From DAHUZL01 sp035533215 (lineage in GTDB: Bacteria; Chloroflexota; Dormibacteria; Aeolococcales; Bog-877), in assembly GCA_035533215.1 (NCBI GenBank), contig DATLUG010000029.1, positions 1 through 64,000 on the forward strand: DNA of 64,000 nucleotides, given 5' to 3'. Below the pieces are notes generated by a model. It saw only the letters and a program-made list of their open reading frames with translations. It was not told where the DNA came from and did no database searches. The translations under genes were made by a program, and so were the position numbers. How positions within the stretch are numbered: the stretch's first letter is position 1; each line of letters begins with the position of its first letter. This document shows, piece by piece, positions 17,603 to 26,094 of this stretch.

Positions 17603-18556
17603 GTGACTGGAGAGCGCCAGCCCGGAGAGCGGGTGGTCGTTACTGGCGGAGCGGGCTTCATCGGGACCCACACCACGAGGGCGCTGCTCGAGGCAGGCGC
17701 CAGCGTCATGGTGATCGACGACCTCCGTCACGCCTGCGGTGAGCCGGTAGCCGACGGTGTCAGGCTCGTCCGCGCCGACGTCAGCAGTCGCGAGGCGGCG
17801 GCCGCCCTGTCCGAATTCCGACCCGACGGCGTTATCCACCTGGCGGCCCAGGGCGGGGTCAGCCGCTCGGTGCGCGATCCTGCCGCGGACGCGCTGGTGA
17901 ACGTGGTCGGCTCGGTTGCCTTGATCAAGGCTTGCCTGGATGCTGGGTGCGAGCGCCTGGTCTTCTCCTCCTCCGGGGGCGCCATCTACGGCTCCTCGCG
18001 CCGCCTGCCCAGCTTCGAGCGCGACACACCGCACCCGCTCTCCCCCTACGGGGCCGCCAAGCTGGCTACCGAGGGCTACCTCGGCATGTTTCGCCGGACC
18101 TTCAACCTCTCCACGATCGCCCTGCGCTATGCCAACATCTATGGCCCCTACCAGGACGGGTCGGGCGAGGCGGGGGTGGTAGCGATCACATGCCACCGCC
18201 TCAATGCCGGAACCGCCCCCCAGATCACCGGTGACGGAGGCCAGACCCGAGACTTCACCTTCGTCGGCGATGTCGCACGGGCCAATGTCCTGGCCCTGCG
18301 CTCCCGATCCCAGGGCGCCTTCAACATCGGCACCGGCGTCGCGACCCCGGTCGCATCGGTGGCAGCGATCCTGGCCCGCCTCGCGGGGTTCGGCGGAGGA
18401 TCGGTCACCCTGCCGGGCCGGCCCGGCGAGGTCCGCCATACCCAGCTCAGTGTGGAGAAGGCGCGTCGGCATCTCGGGTGGTCGGCCACCACCGCGCTCG
18501 ACGAGGGCCTTGCCGTCACCCTGCGAAGCTTCCGGGACCGTCAGCCACCCGCCTAG
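17603..18556 (+). CDS. NAD-dependent epimerase/dehydratase, UDP-glucose 4-epimerase type
   Basis: A 317-residue extended-SDR enzyme. The GTG at 17603 is chosen because AGGGAGGGA precedes it and the product then begins five to ten residues before the Rossmann fold. Motifs: TGGAGFIG (NAD-binding GxxGxxG), DDLRHA after strand 2, HLAAQGGVSRS, the Ser of SSSGGAIYG and the YGAAK catalytic Tyr-Lys. The substrate-binding region has LRYANIYGPYQ and TRDFTFVGDVA. This is the GalE/RmlB-like group acting on UDP- or dTDP-sugars. It likely supplies an epimerised sugar nucleotide to the neighbouring polysaccharide machinery. The exact sugar is not decidable here. Confidence 0.86.
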   Translation: MTGERQPGERVVVTGGAGFIGTHTTRALLEAGASVMVIDDLRHACGEPVADGVRLVRADVSSREAAAALSEFRPDGVIHLAAQGGVSRSVRDPAADALVNVVGSVALIKACLDAGCERLVFSSSGGAIYGSSRRLPSFERDTPHPLSPYGAAKLATEGYLGMFRRTFNLSTIALRYANIYGPYQDGSGEAGVVAITCHRLNAGTAPQITGDGGQTRDFTFVGDVARANVLALRSRSQGAFNIGTGVATPVASVAAILARLAGFGGGSVTLPGRPGEVRHTQLSVEKARRHLGWSATTALDEGLAVTLRSFRDRQPPA

Positions 18557-19196
18557 AGCCTCCACCTTCAGCATGGTCGGATGCCTGGGAGTGGCCACGC
18601 CCGACCGGTGGACGAGGCCCGCGCCGAGTCGGCCGGGCGCGATCGACTTCATCTTCGCCGGTCACAGCCAAGCGGAGGCCCGGGCAGGCTCGCCCGGGCC
18701 GCGGACCCGAGGGTTCCACCGCCAGCGCCGCCAGCCGCCCGGCCAGGCGCTCCTGAGCACGACCCGCCGCGCGGCAGCTGGAGCCGACTCACGGATCGCG
18801 GACGACCGCCGCGCCCGCCCGTGACCGGAACCCTGGTTGCCAGCCCCTTCGGCGCCGCCGGCGCCGCCGCAACCACCCGTCCAAGATGCCCCCGGGTCGG
18901 TGGATGGACCTGCCCCCGTATGGGTGCGGCATCAGGGGGACTCCCAAGCGCCATCAGCCGCGGCCGCCGCTTCGGCCCTGGTGGCGAGGACGAGCCGGGT
19001 CGGAGCCGGCCCCGCCGTGGCCGGAGCGTCCACTCACCCGGAACCACGATCGGTCCGGGGTCGGCATCCGGCCGGTCACCGGCCGGCGCCCTGCCCGCGC
19101 CTGGCGCGAGGGAACGGGCGCGGACCGGGTCTGGCCGTCCCGCTTGCCGCTCCCATCCGGCCGCAGCCACGCCCGCACGGCGGCGGACCCATCCCA
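18557..19196. other. 640-bp convergent intergenic region with hairpins
   Basis: No supported gene. At 18677-18700 a perfect 9-bp stem (GGCCCGGGC/GCCCGGGCC, 6-nt loop) could terminate the epimerase transcript. At 19068-19086 the CCGGCCGGT/ACCGGCCGG palindrome could serve the opposing oxidase gene. Neither has a U-tract. The rest is low-complexity. Confidence 0.5.
18677..18700 (+). terminator. GC-rich hairpin downstream of the epimerase
   Basis: Perfect 9-bp inverted repeat with a 6-nt loop, 121 nt past the epimerase stop, in a convergent intergenic region. The lack of a U-tract leaves its role as a terminator tentative. Confidence 0.4.
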
Positions 19197-21938
19197 TCAC
19201 GGGCCAACGGTGACGGTCACCTGCCCGGCCACGGATGACTGGGCCACATCCTGAGCCGCCACGACCTGACTGCCCGCCGTCGCCAGTGTCATCGCCACGG
19301 CTATCCGGCCTTGGTCGGCAGCGGTGAAGGAGGTGTCAGCCGGCAGGGTCGCCAGGGCGTCGGACGAGCTGAAGTGCACCGTCCCAAGGTAACCCGCAAC
19401 CCGGTTGTTGTGGGCGTCCAAGGCGATCAACGTCATTCGGAAGGGCGTGCCGGCGACCATCGTCTTGGGTGGGTACATGGCAAAGTGTGTCGCCGTCCCG
19501 GCCACGAACGTGGCCGCGCTCCCGACCAGCGGTGGGGGGCCGGCGTCGGCAGCCGTGAGCGTGCCGGCGCCCTGGGTCTCCAAGGTCACCACGAACACAT
19601 GGACACCTTGATCTGCCGCCGTGAAGCTGTACGGCGCGGGGAGAACCGCGGCCGGATCGGAGCTGGTCAAGCTCACGGTGCCGGCGTATCCCGACGCCAC
19701 ATCACCATTGGCATCCAGCGCCGTGACCGTGACCGGAGTCGGCGCTCCCGGCGCGAAGGAGCTCGGCACCGACACCGCCAAGTGCGACGCACTCCCCACC
19801 ACGAGGGTCGGGCTGGACCCCGTCAGAACTGGCGGACCGCTGTCGGTGGCGGTGATGGTCCCCGACCCAAGCGTGGCGAGCGTCACCGACAGCGCGTGGC
19901 TCCCGGCGTCGGCCGCGGTGAAGGTGTACGGGCCAGGCAGCGAGGCGCCCGGATCGGTGCTGGACAGCTGCACCGTCCCCCGGTATCCGGCCACCACGCC
20001 TCCACTGGCGTCCAGGGCGGTGACGGTGACCAAGGACGGGACCCCGGGGCTGAACGTGCTCGGACCGGTGACCGCAAAGTGAGTCGTCGGACCGACCACC
20101 ATCGCACCCGTGGTGCCGCTGATCACCGGTGGACCGGCATCGGACGCCGTGACGCTTTCGCTCCCCAGCGTCTGCAGCGTGACGGAGAAAGTGTGGGTGC
20201 CATTGTCCCCGGCCCCGAAGGTGTATGGCGCGGGCAGCGCCGCACCCGGATCACTGCTCGACAGGGTCGCCGTGCCCCGGTAGCCGGAGGCGACGCCGCC
20301 GCTGGCATCCAAGGCGGTGACCGTCACCGGTGTCGCCACGCCTTGGCCCACTTGCGCTGGCATCGTCACCGCAAAGTGGGTAGCCGGTCCAGGGGTCGCC
20401 CCTGGTCCACCGACGTCCACCCAGCTGGCGACAGAGGGAACGCCTGCGGTGCTGACCACGAAGAGCATGTACCAGCCAGGCGGAGCGATGTCGCCGTCGG
20501 CCGGCCCAGTCACCTGCAGCGCCCCTGGCCCGCTGGTGAAGGCGAGGCCTATGTAGCGCTGATCCATGTTGACCGCGTGGGTGTCCGCACCGGGCCGGAC
20601 CAGCGCCACCGACGCGATGTTCGCAGCATCGGGAGTGGCCACGGTGAAGGTGGATCCGTACGGGATGGCAGGCGGGGACGCGGAAATGGTCGGTCGGGGG
20701 CCCTGGAAGAGGTACGGCGGGCTGTAGATTTCGTAGTCGTTCTGATAGGTCCCCTGGTCCGACCCCGCTGAGAGGATCCTGCCATCGGGCAAGAGCACCG
20801 CTGTAGAGTGGTACGTCCTCTGGGCGGTCTGGGACGCCATCACCGTCCAGCCACCGGTCGACGGTCGATACAGCTCCGCCGACGTCACGGGGTTCGTGTA
20901 CAGGCTCCCGCCGCCGCCCCCGCCCACCGACAGAACCGTCCCATCCGGCAGCAGCACGAGATTCTCATTAATTCTCGGATAGGTCATCGAGCCGGTGTAT
21001 GTCCACTTGCGCGTCGACAGGTTCAGGACCTCCGCCGTGTTGGTGGGATTCTTGGTCCCGGTATCGCTTCCGCCCGCAGCCAGCACTTCGTTCAGCCCGG
21101 GGAGGAGAACGCTCCCACCGTACTCGCGATTGCCGTAGTTCATCGACGCGATCGCCCCAGAGAATCCGCCCGTCGCAGGGTTGTAGATCCGGGTCGCGGC
21201 GGCGGGTCCGACCTTGGCCACCATCCCGTCGGGAAGCAGGAACAGGTGGGGGTAGTTGCCGAAGTAGGCGCTGCCGGGGAGCATCGTGGAGCTCATCGTG
21301 GCTGGGTTGTAGCGTTCGACGGAATTGTCGTAGTTGTTCGTGCCCACCTGCCCCCCGGCCACCAGGGTGGTGCCGTCGGCAAGCTCCAGGTTGGAGGGAT
21401 ACCACCGCGGCACTTGGAGTGCCCCTCCACTGCTCCATGTGTCGGTCGTGGGATCGAACACGGTGATGTTGTTGGTGCCGCTCGTCCCTTCCGTATACGG
21501 GTTCGAAGGGTTGTACAGCAGACCGCCGGTGGTGAGTACGCGTCCGTCCGGCATCACCGAGATTCCCGAGCACAGAATGTTGAGCTGGCTTGGGATCGAC
21601 ACGTTGGTGACCACGCCGGTGGTGGGATCGAGCAGCTGCGCATCCGATCCCGGACCCGTGGCGGGCTCGGGAAGGCCGTAGAGGAGTACATCTCCATTGT
21701 TCAAGACGGCGCTGTTGATCCCAACTGTCCCGAGCGGGGTGGGGAGTGACCAGCAGCCATATGCCGCCGGGTCTGCATTGGTGGTGGCCACGGTGCTGCA
21801 GAAGGCAGTCTGGGCTGTGGCCGGCAATGGATGCAGGGCTTCAGCCATCAACACCGGCATGACGGCGCCGAGCGCGACGAACAGCGCACCGAGCCGGCGG
21901 CGGCGACGGAATCCCGACAGGCGAGCCAATGTGGTCAT
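19197..21938 (-). CDS. Secreted AA5 copper-radical oxidase homologue (galactose/glyoxal oxidase type) with four Ig-like repeats
   Basis: A 913-residue exported protein from ATG 21938, with GAGGAT about 8 nt upstream. It has a signal peptide (about 1-43, RRRRRLGALFVALGAVMPVL...ATA). The seven-bladed kelch domain (about 45-410) is followed by the DUF1929/galactose-oxidase C-terminal domain (about 412-508). Four beta-sandwich repeats of about 98 residues follow (THFAV ... VTVTALDASGGVASGYRGT). Candidate copper and cofactor residues are present: Cys123 (LCSG) and Tyr180 (RWYPS), the likely Cys-Tyr crosslink; Tyr376-His377 (RTYHST); and His454 (ADTHAVNMDQR). It should oxidise a primary alcohol or aldehyde to give H2O2. 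GlxA of Streptomyces, in the same family, acts on the CslA glycan. The repeats probably bind wall or polymer. Confidence 0.88.
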   Translation of the reverse strand: MTTLARLSGFRRRRRLGALFVALGAVMPVLMAEALHPLPATAQTAFCSTVATTNADPAAYGCWSLPTPLGTVGINSAVLNNGDVLLYGLPEPATGPGSDAQLLDPTTGVVTNVSIPSQLNILCSGISVMPDGRVLTTGGLLYNPSNPYTEGTSGTNNITVFDPTTDTWSSGGALQVPRWYPSNLELADGTTLVAGGQVGTNNYDNSVERYNPATMSSTMLPGSAYFGNYPHLFLLPDGMVAKVGPAAATRIYNPATGGFSGAIASMNYGNREYGGSVLLPGLNEVLAAGGSDTGTKNPTNTAEVLNLSTRKWTYTGSMTYPRINENLVLLPDGTVLSVGGGGGGSLYTNPVTSAELYRPSTGGWTVMASQTAQRTYHSTAVLLPDGRILSAGSDQGTYQNDYEIYSPPYLFQGPRPTISASPPAIPYGSTFTVATPDAANIASVALVRPGADTHAVNMDQRYIGLAFTSGPGALQVTGPADGDIAPPGWYMLFVVSTAGVPSVASWVDVGGPGATPGPATHFAVTMPAQVGQGVATPVTVTALDASGGVASGYRGTATLSSSDPGAALPAPYTFGAGDNGTHTFSVTLQTLGSESVTASDAGPPVISGTTGAMVVGPTTHFAVTGPSTFSPGVPSLVTVTALDASGGVVAGYRGTVQLSSTDPGASLPGPYTFTAADAGSHALSVTLATLGSGTITATDSGPPVLTGSSPTLVVGSASHLAVSVPSSFAPGAPTPVTVTALDANGDVASGYAGTVSLTSSDPAAVLPAPYSFTAADQGVHVFVVTLETQGAGTLTAADAGPPPLVGSAATFVAGTATHFAMYPPKTMVAGTPFRMTLIALDAHNNRVAGYLGTVHFSSSDALATLPADTSFTAADQGRIAVAMTLATAGSQVVAAQDVAQSSVAGQVTVTVGP

Positions 21939-22597
21939 TTGGGCATCCTCATCTGTTCTGCGAGCCGTGCCGCGCGTCGGGATTTCGGTCGCGGACCGCC
22001 GGGGTCGCCGGCGGAGCTACTGGTGACCAACCCGTGAGCAGGATGGCTCTCCGGGTGATCGATGCTCGCCGCAGGGCCGATGCAGCCACCGGCTTCCGCC
22101 GCACATGGCCGGGCGCGGCGCTGCCGCGGAGCCGGCCCACTCTCGACCCAGCTTGGTGCTGCCAACGGGCTGGAGAGCCGCCGAGGTCTCGGCCCAGCCA
22201 CGCGCAGACGGGCGCATCGACTGGTCCCTTCACTCCTCGGCACTCCCCGTATTGGCGCTGGATCGGTCCCGTGCGATGCCGGCGCTCCGGGCAGCGCGCC
22301 TCGGCCCCGATCGTGCTGGTGTGGTGCCGCGGCCTGGGAACAGGTCCCCTGCTTCAAGAGAGTTTGGTCGGAGCGAGGCGCGGGTGTCAAGTGCGTGCCG
22401 AGCTTCCGCGGCGGCCCGGCCGGGTTCAGCCCGCGGCGGGCCCAGATCGTGGAGCGGGCGGCGATGCCGGTGGGACGCTCTGCAGCCGTGCCCATGCGGC
22501 CGGCGAGAGACCGGCGTCCGACATCGGGCGCGGCCGGGTCCGGACGCCACGAGCGGTCCGGCCGCCGCCTTGGACGCCCACTGATTCGCTCCACGGC
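21939..22597. other. 659-bp stretch without a supported gene
   Basis: It lies upstream of the first oxidase gene and downstream of the lipoprotein gene. All frames are Arg/Ala/Pro-rich with no domain. It should include the oxidase promoter; no motif was recognised. Confidence 0.5.
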
Positions 22598-23431
22598 CTA
22601 CCTGGGAGCCGCCGTGGCGGGTGAGCGGGTGGCGGCCCGCAGGACCGCCGCCGCCAGCGGCGGCTGCGGAACGTTCAGGAAGTAGCCCTGAACATCACCT
22701 GCGGTGAGTCTCACACAGCGGGTGAGATCGGCTGTCAGGGAGGAAGGGGCGCCTCTGGTGCTGGTAAGCCCGGCGATCACTTTGACATCGGGGTTGGCCG
22801 ACCTTGCCTGGATTGCTGCCGCTCTGACGAACCTGGCATACACCGGCGGGTGGTTCTCGTACGACTGGGCGGGCACCTCCACCACCACCGCCAGTCGAGC
22901 GGTGCCTCGCATCCAGCCGGTGTGCAGGTACCGGCGCCACAGGGAGCCCGCCGTCGACGGCAGCTCCCTGGCCAGATCCAGAGCCGGGCTGCTGATGAAC
23001 ATGAGGTGATGGCGAGCGACGAGCCGCGCAACCTTCCGCTCGAAGTGAATCGGTCGCAGCCGCTCCTGATACGGGGTGGCGGGCCAATCCTCGTTGTCGT
23101 AGATCACGGCCTGGATCCACCGCGAGATGAGGCCTCCGGCAAAGGCGGCTCGGATGTCGGGCAGGCTCTTGAGGCTGAGGGCTGCCTCCGCCGGCACGTT
23201 CGGGACGGGTCGCTGCCCCGGGAGCACGATCTCGATCAGCTGCCCATCGCGAAGCTGGTGGCGCACATAGGCGTCGCTCCGTATCGCGCCCACCACGTTG
23301 CGGGGTGCAATCCAGATCAGCGGTGCCGAGCTCGTCGGGTCGCCACCGCTCCCACGGCTCCCGCCGGCACAGGCGACCAAGGCCAGTCCGAGGGGGAGGA
23401 CGGCCGCGGCGCGCGGAATCCGCCGCCGCAT
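22598..23431 (-). CDS. Lipoprotein of an unrecognised secreted family (paralogue of the 24567-26051 product)
   Basis: A 277-residue product from ATG 23431 with a lipoprotein signal (RAAAVLPLGLALVACAGG, Cys21). The mature domain shares a distinctive pattern with the gene at 24567. Both have a QAVIYDNEDWPATP-like motif (EAVVYDPEHWAATP in the other) and an ARHHLMFISSPALDL-like motif (AAHHLTLIATPASDL). Both also have Q(A/S)ARSANP / QSRGANP, and the closing VQGYFLNVP / VQGYFLNAP. The alternation of strands and helices suggests an alpha/beta barrel. I recall unnamed actinobacterial proteins with this pattern, but no function. The context (between two AA5 oxidases) suggests a role at the envelope glycan. 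A catalytic role cannot be claimed. Confidence 0.75.
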   Translation of the reverse strand: MRRRIPRAAAVLPLGLALVACAGGSRGSGGDPTSSAPLIWIAPRNVVGAIRSDAYVRHQLRDGQLIEIVLPGQRPVPNVPAEAALSLKSLPDIRAAFAGGLISRWIQAVIYDNEDWPATPYQERLRPIHFERKVARLVARHHLMFISSPALDLARELPSTAGSLWRRYLHTGWMRGTARLAVVVEVPAQSYENHPPVYARFVRAAAIQARSANPDVKVIAGLTSTRGAPSSLTADLTRCVRLTAGDVQGYFLNVPQPPLAAAVLRAATRSPATAAPR

Positions 23432-23594
23432 CGACGTCCCGCCTTGCGGACGTGCGGTCCGGCAGGACGGCACCCGAGTCAAGGCCGGGCCACCCCGGAC
23501 CGCGCGTGGTCGCGGCGCTGGGCCGCGTCGCTGCGGCCCACGACTCCCAGCCGTCCCACCTCCTGCACTCCGTCCTCCTCGAATCGGCCCGCAC

Positions 23595-24407
23595 CTAGGC
23601 GAGCGCGATCCCAACCTCGGCCGCCACGATCAGACCTCCCCGCGCGCCGAGGAACTCGACCACGTGGGACCACGCCTCGGAGACCGCCTCCGACGACCAA
23701 TGCGAGTGGCGACCGTCCAAAAAATCGGGCTGCTCAGCATCGAACGTCCTCACCTGGCCGGGTTCGCAGACCACGCCGACGGTCGTGACCGCCAGGCCGG
23801 CCGTCAGCTGCCTGATGTCGCCCCAGATCACCAGAGCCGGGGTGGTCAGCCGAGCCAGCAGACCCTGATCGGGAACACCGCCGCACACGGAGACGCAGCC
23901 GATAAGCGCCCGAGGTCGGCCGCCCAGGTCGAGGGCGACGGGTCCACCGGTCCCGAGCCCCAGACAGGCCACGTCCTCGCCCACCCGCATTTGAGCCGGA
24001 ACCTGACGCAGGACATGCCACGTGTCCGCAACCCACTCCGCGCGCTGTTGGGGCGAGTGGATCGCGTGCAGCGCGGCCAGTGTCTGGCGCTGCCACTCCG
24101 AGGCCCCCAGCTCTAGCGGGGGCACCGTCAGGGGGCGGGCGTGCAGGTCCACCCCGAGGTCGCGCTCCAGCGCGATCAGCCGTTCCGGTGCCAGCGCTTC
24201 GCCCAGACGGCCCCCGTGAAGGGTGGGAATGAGGACCGCCCACCCGAGTCGGGCGCATCGCCAGGCCAGGTCGCGGACGTGATCATTCAGTCCCCACATC
24301 CCGTGCAGGATGACCAGCAGAGGGGGGGCGCCGCCGACATCAGGTCGGACCAGCTCGACCGCCACCCGGCGATGCGCCGCCTTCAGTGCCAGCTTGTAGT
24401 GCCGCAC
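23595..24407 (-). CDS. Dienelactone-hydrolase-like alpha/beta protein, nucleophile apparently missing
   Basis: A 270-residue cytosolic protein from GTG 24407. It has the alpha/beta-hydrolase framework: ILHGMWGLNDHVRDLAWRCA (oxyanion strand/helix), AVLIPTLHGGR, nucleophile elbow CLGLGTGGPVAL, the acid region LVIWGDIR, and a C-terminal DFLDGRHSHWSSEA with candidate His. In dienelactone hydrolases the elbow is G-x-C-x-G-G; here the position is Gly (GLGTGG). No Ser or Cys replaces it, so normal esterase chemistry is doubtful. It may be a binding or pseudo-enzyme member. It is divergent from the Pro-rich secreted protein and downstream of nothing else on its strand. Confidence 0.75.
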   Translation of the reverse strand: MRHYKLALKAAHRRVAVELVRPDVGGAPPLLVILHGMWGLNDHVRDLAWRCARLGWAVLIPTLHGGRLGEALAPERLIALERDLGVDLHARPLTVPPLELGASEWQRQTLAALHAIHSPQQRAEWVADTWHVLRQVPAQMRVGEDVACLGLGTGGPVALDLGGRPRALIGCVSVCGGVPDQGLLARLTTPALVIWGDIRQLTAGLAVTTVGVVCEPGQVRTFDAEQPDFLDGRHSHWSSEAVSEAWSHVVEFLGARGGLIVAAEVGIALA

Positions 24408-24566
24408 CTCACCGCTCCCCGCGTGAGCTTCGGGCCGTCACGATCTTGTTACGGCGGATGCGATCGGGGGTCCTGTACCTAGCATCCGGTTGATGAGACT
24501 CGGCGTGATCTCGACCTCCGGTTGCGGTGAGGTCGGCGCGCGCCCGTCTCATGGGATGGCCCAAGC

Positions 24567-26051
24567 GTGAATGGTCAGCGGCCGAATATCTCCCGGTTCT
24601 CCGCGGCGTTCGCAGGCGCAGCTCTGACGGCGCTGGTGGTCGGCATCGGACTGGACGCCGCCAGCGCCGCGCGCCGTCCGCCGACCGCCGACCAACGGCA
24701 CGTCGCCTCTGGGCTCCGTCGCCACCATCCACGGTCGCCGGGGCCTGCCGATTCCGGCGTGATCGTCCACTCGCGCGTCGACCGCACGAGCGCATCCCGC
24801 GATGTGACCCTGGCCGTCCATGGTGGTCACATTCAGGCGCCCGTCCAGGGCACCGGTCTCAGGGCAGGGCCGGCCCAATCCCTTCGGCGGCCGGACGCCC
24901 GGCGCCGTCACCGGCGCACTCGCCGCCCAGAGGCGCGACGAGCCGTTGTCCGAGACCGTCGCCCAGAGCCCTGGACCGCGCTTGGAGCGTCCATGTTCGA
25001 CCGCCACCACCGCTCCCGACCCACCTCGACGGACCCCAGGCAACCCACGCTGTCCCGTCCAGATCGGTCCCGCCGCCCAAGCCCGATCCGGCCCCCACGC
25101 CCTTCCGCAAGCACGAGCGATCGTCCGGATCCCACGCTCTCTCCGACCCAGGATCCCACGGCCGTCCCGACGCCCAGCGCTCGTCCCGATCCAACTCAGG
25201 ATCCCACCCCCTCCCCGGGCGTCGACCCGACGCCGGCTCCGACGGCATCCGCCAGCCCCGAACCCAGCCCCACCCCTACGCCCCCGCTGCCTCAGCCCAG
25301 CCCTTCGGAGACGGCCACCCCCACCCCGGCCAGCGCTCCACACGGGGCGGCCGACTCTCTGGTCTGGGTCATGGACTGGGCCACCGCCCAGAGCATCGCC
25401 AACGACCCCGCCGCGGTTCAAGCGCTGGCTGGGGCGACCATCTACGAAATCGTGCAGCCAGGCGGCAGGCCAGCACCCGGACTCCCAGCCATCGCCACGC
25501 TCGACTTCAAGAGCGTCGCCACCATGTCGGCCTCGCTCTCTGCTGGTCAAGCCTCGCCGTGGGACGAGGCGGTCGTCTACGACCCTGAGCACTGGGCTGC
25601 CACGCCTCTCTCCGAGCAGCAATCGGTCGTGGCCGCGACCGCCCAAGCGGCAACCCTCGCGGCCGCCCACCACCTGACGCTGATCGCGACCCCCGCCTCC
25701 GACCTGATGGAGGTCCTCATGCCTGGGCAGTGGCCTCTCTACCAGGACTACCTCACCTACGATCTCGCTGGCAAGACCGCCGCCCTGGCGCCCGGCCTCA
25801 TCGACATACAGGCCCAGGCGAGCGAGACGTCGCTGCCTCAGTACGTCGCCCAGATCACCGGCGCGACCGCCCAGAGTCGGGGCGCCAACCCGTCCACGAC
25901 CGTGCTGGGCGACATCACAGACCACTTGAACGGCGCGGCAGTGCCGATCAATCAGATCACGGCGGCCATCAACGCCACCGATGGCGTCGTTCAGGGGTAC
26001 TTTCTGAACGCTCCCACCGCCGGGGGCGCGATCATCCAGGCCCTGGGGTGA
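24567..26051 (+). CDS. Secreted Pro/Ser/Thr-rich protein with an unrecognised C-terminal domain (paralogue of the lipoprotein)
   Basis: A 494-residue product from GTG 24567. It has a signal peptide (about 8-35, SRFSAAFAGAALTALVVGIG), then about 230 residues of Arg- then Pro-rich linker. The linker contains DPTP/SPTP-type repeats (about 180-262). The C-terminal domain (about 265-494) has LVWVMDWATAQ, EAVVYDPEHWAATP, AAHHLTLIATPASDL, GLIDIQAQASE, AQSRGANP and VQGYFLNAP. The same pattern is in the lipoprotein at 22598-23431. The first 100 linker residues are unusually Arg-rich and may reflect a compensated frameshift. Export plus a flexible wall-spanning linker suggests a surface enzyme or binding protein. 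It lies between, and oppositely oriented to, AA5-oxidase genes. Confidence 0.72.
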   Translation: MNGQRPNISRFSAAFAGAALTALVVGIGLDAASAARRPPTADQRHVASGLRRHHPRSPGPADSGVIVHSRVDRTSASRDVTLAVHGGHIQAPVQGTGLRAGPAQSLRRPDARRRHRRTRRPEARRAVVRDRRPEPWTALGASMFDRHHRSRPTSTDPRQPTLSRPDRSRRPSPIRPPRPSASTSDRPDPTLSPTQDPTAVPTPSARPDPTQDPTPSPGVDPTPAPTASASPEPSPTPTPPLPQPSPSETATPTPASAPHGAADSLVWVMDWATAQSIANDPAAVQALAGATIYEIVQPGGRPAPGLPAIATLDFKSVATMSASLSAGQASPWDEAVVYDPEHWAATPLSEQQSVVAATAQAATLAAAHHLTLIATPASDLMEVLMPGQWPLYQDYLTYDLAGKTAALAPGLIDIQAQASETSLPQYVAQITGATAQSRGANPSTTVLGDITDHLNGAAVPINQITAAINATDGVVQGYFLNAPTAGGAIIQALG

Positions 26052-26094
26052 TCGCCACCCAGGGAAGTCGCCCCAGTCAGCATCTCCCGGGCAG

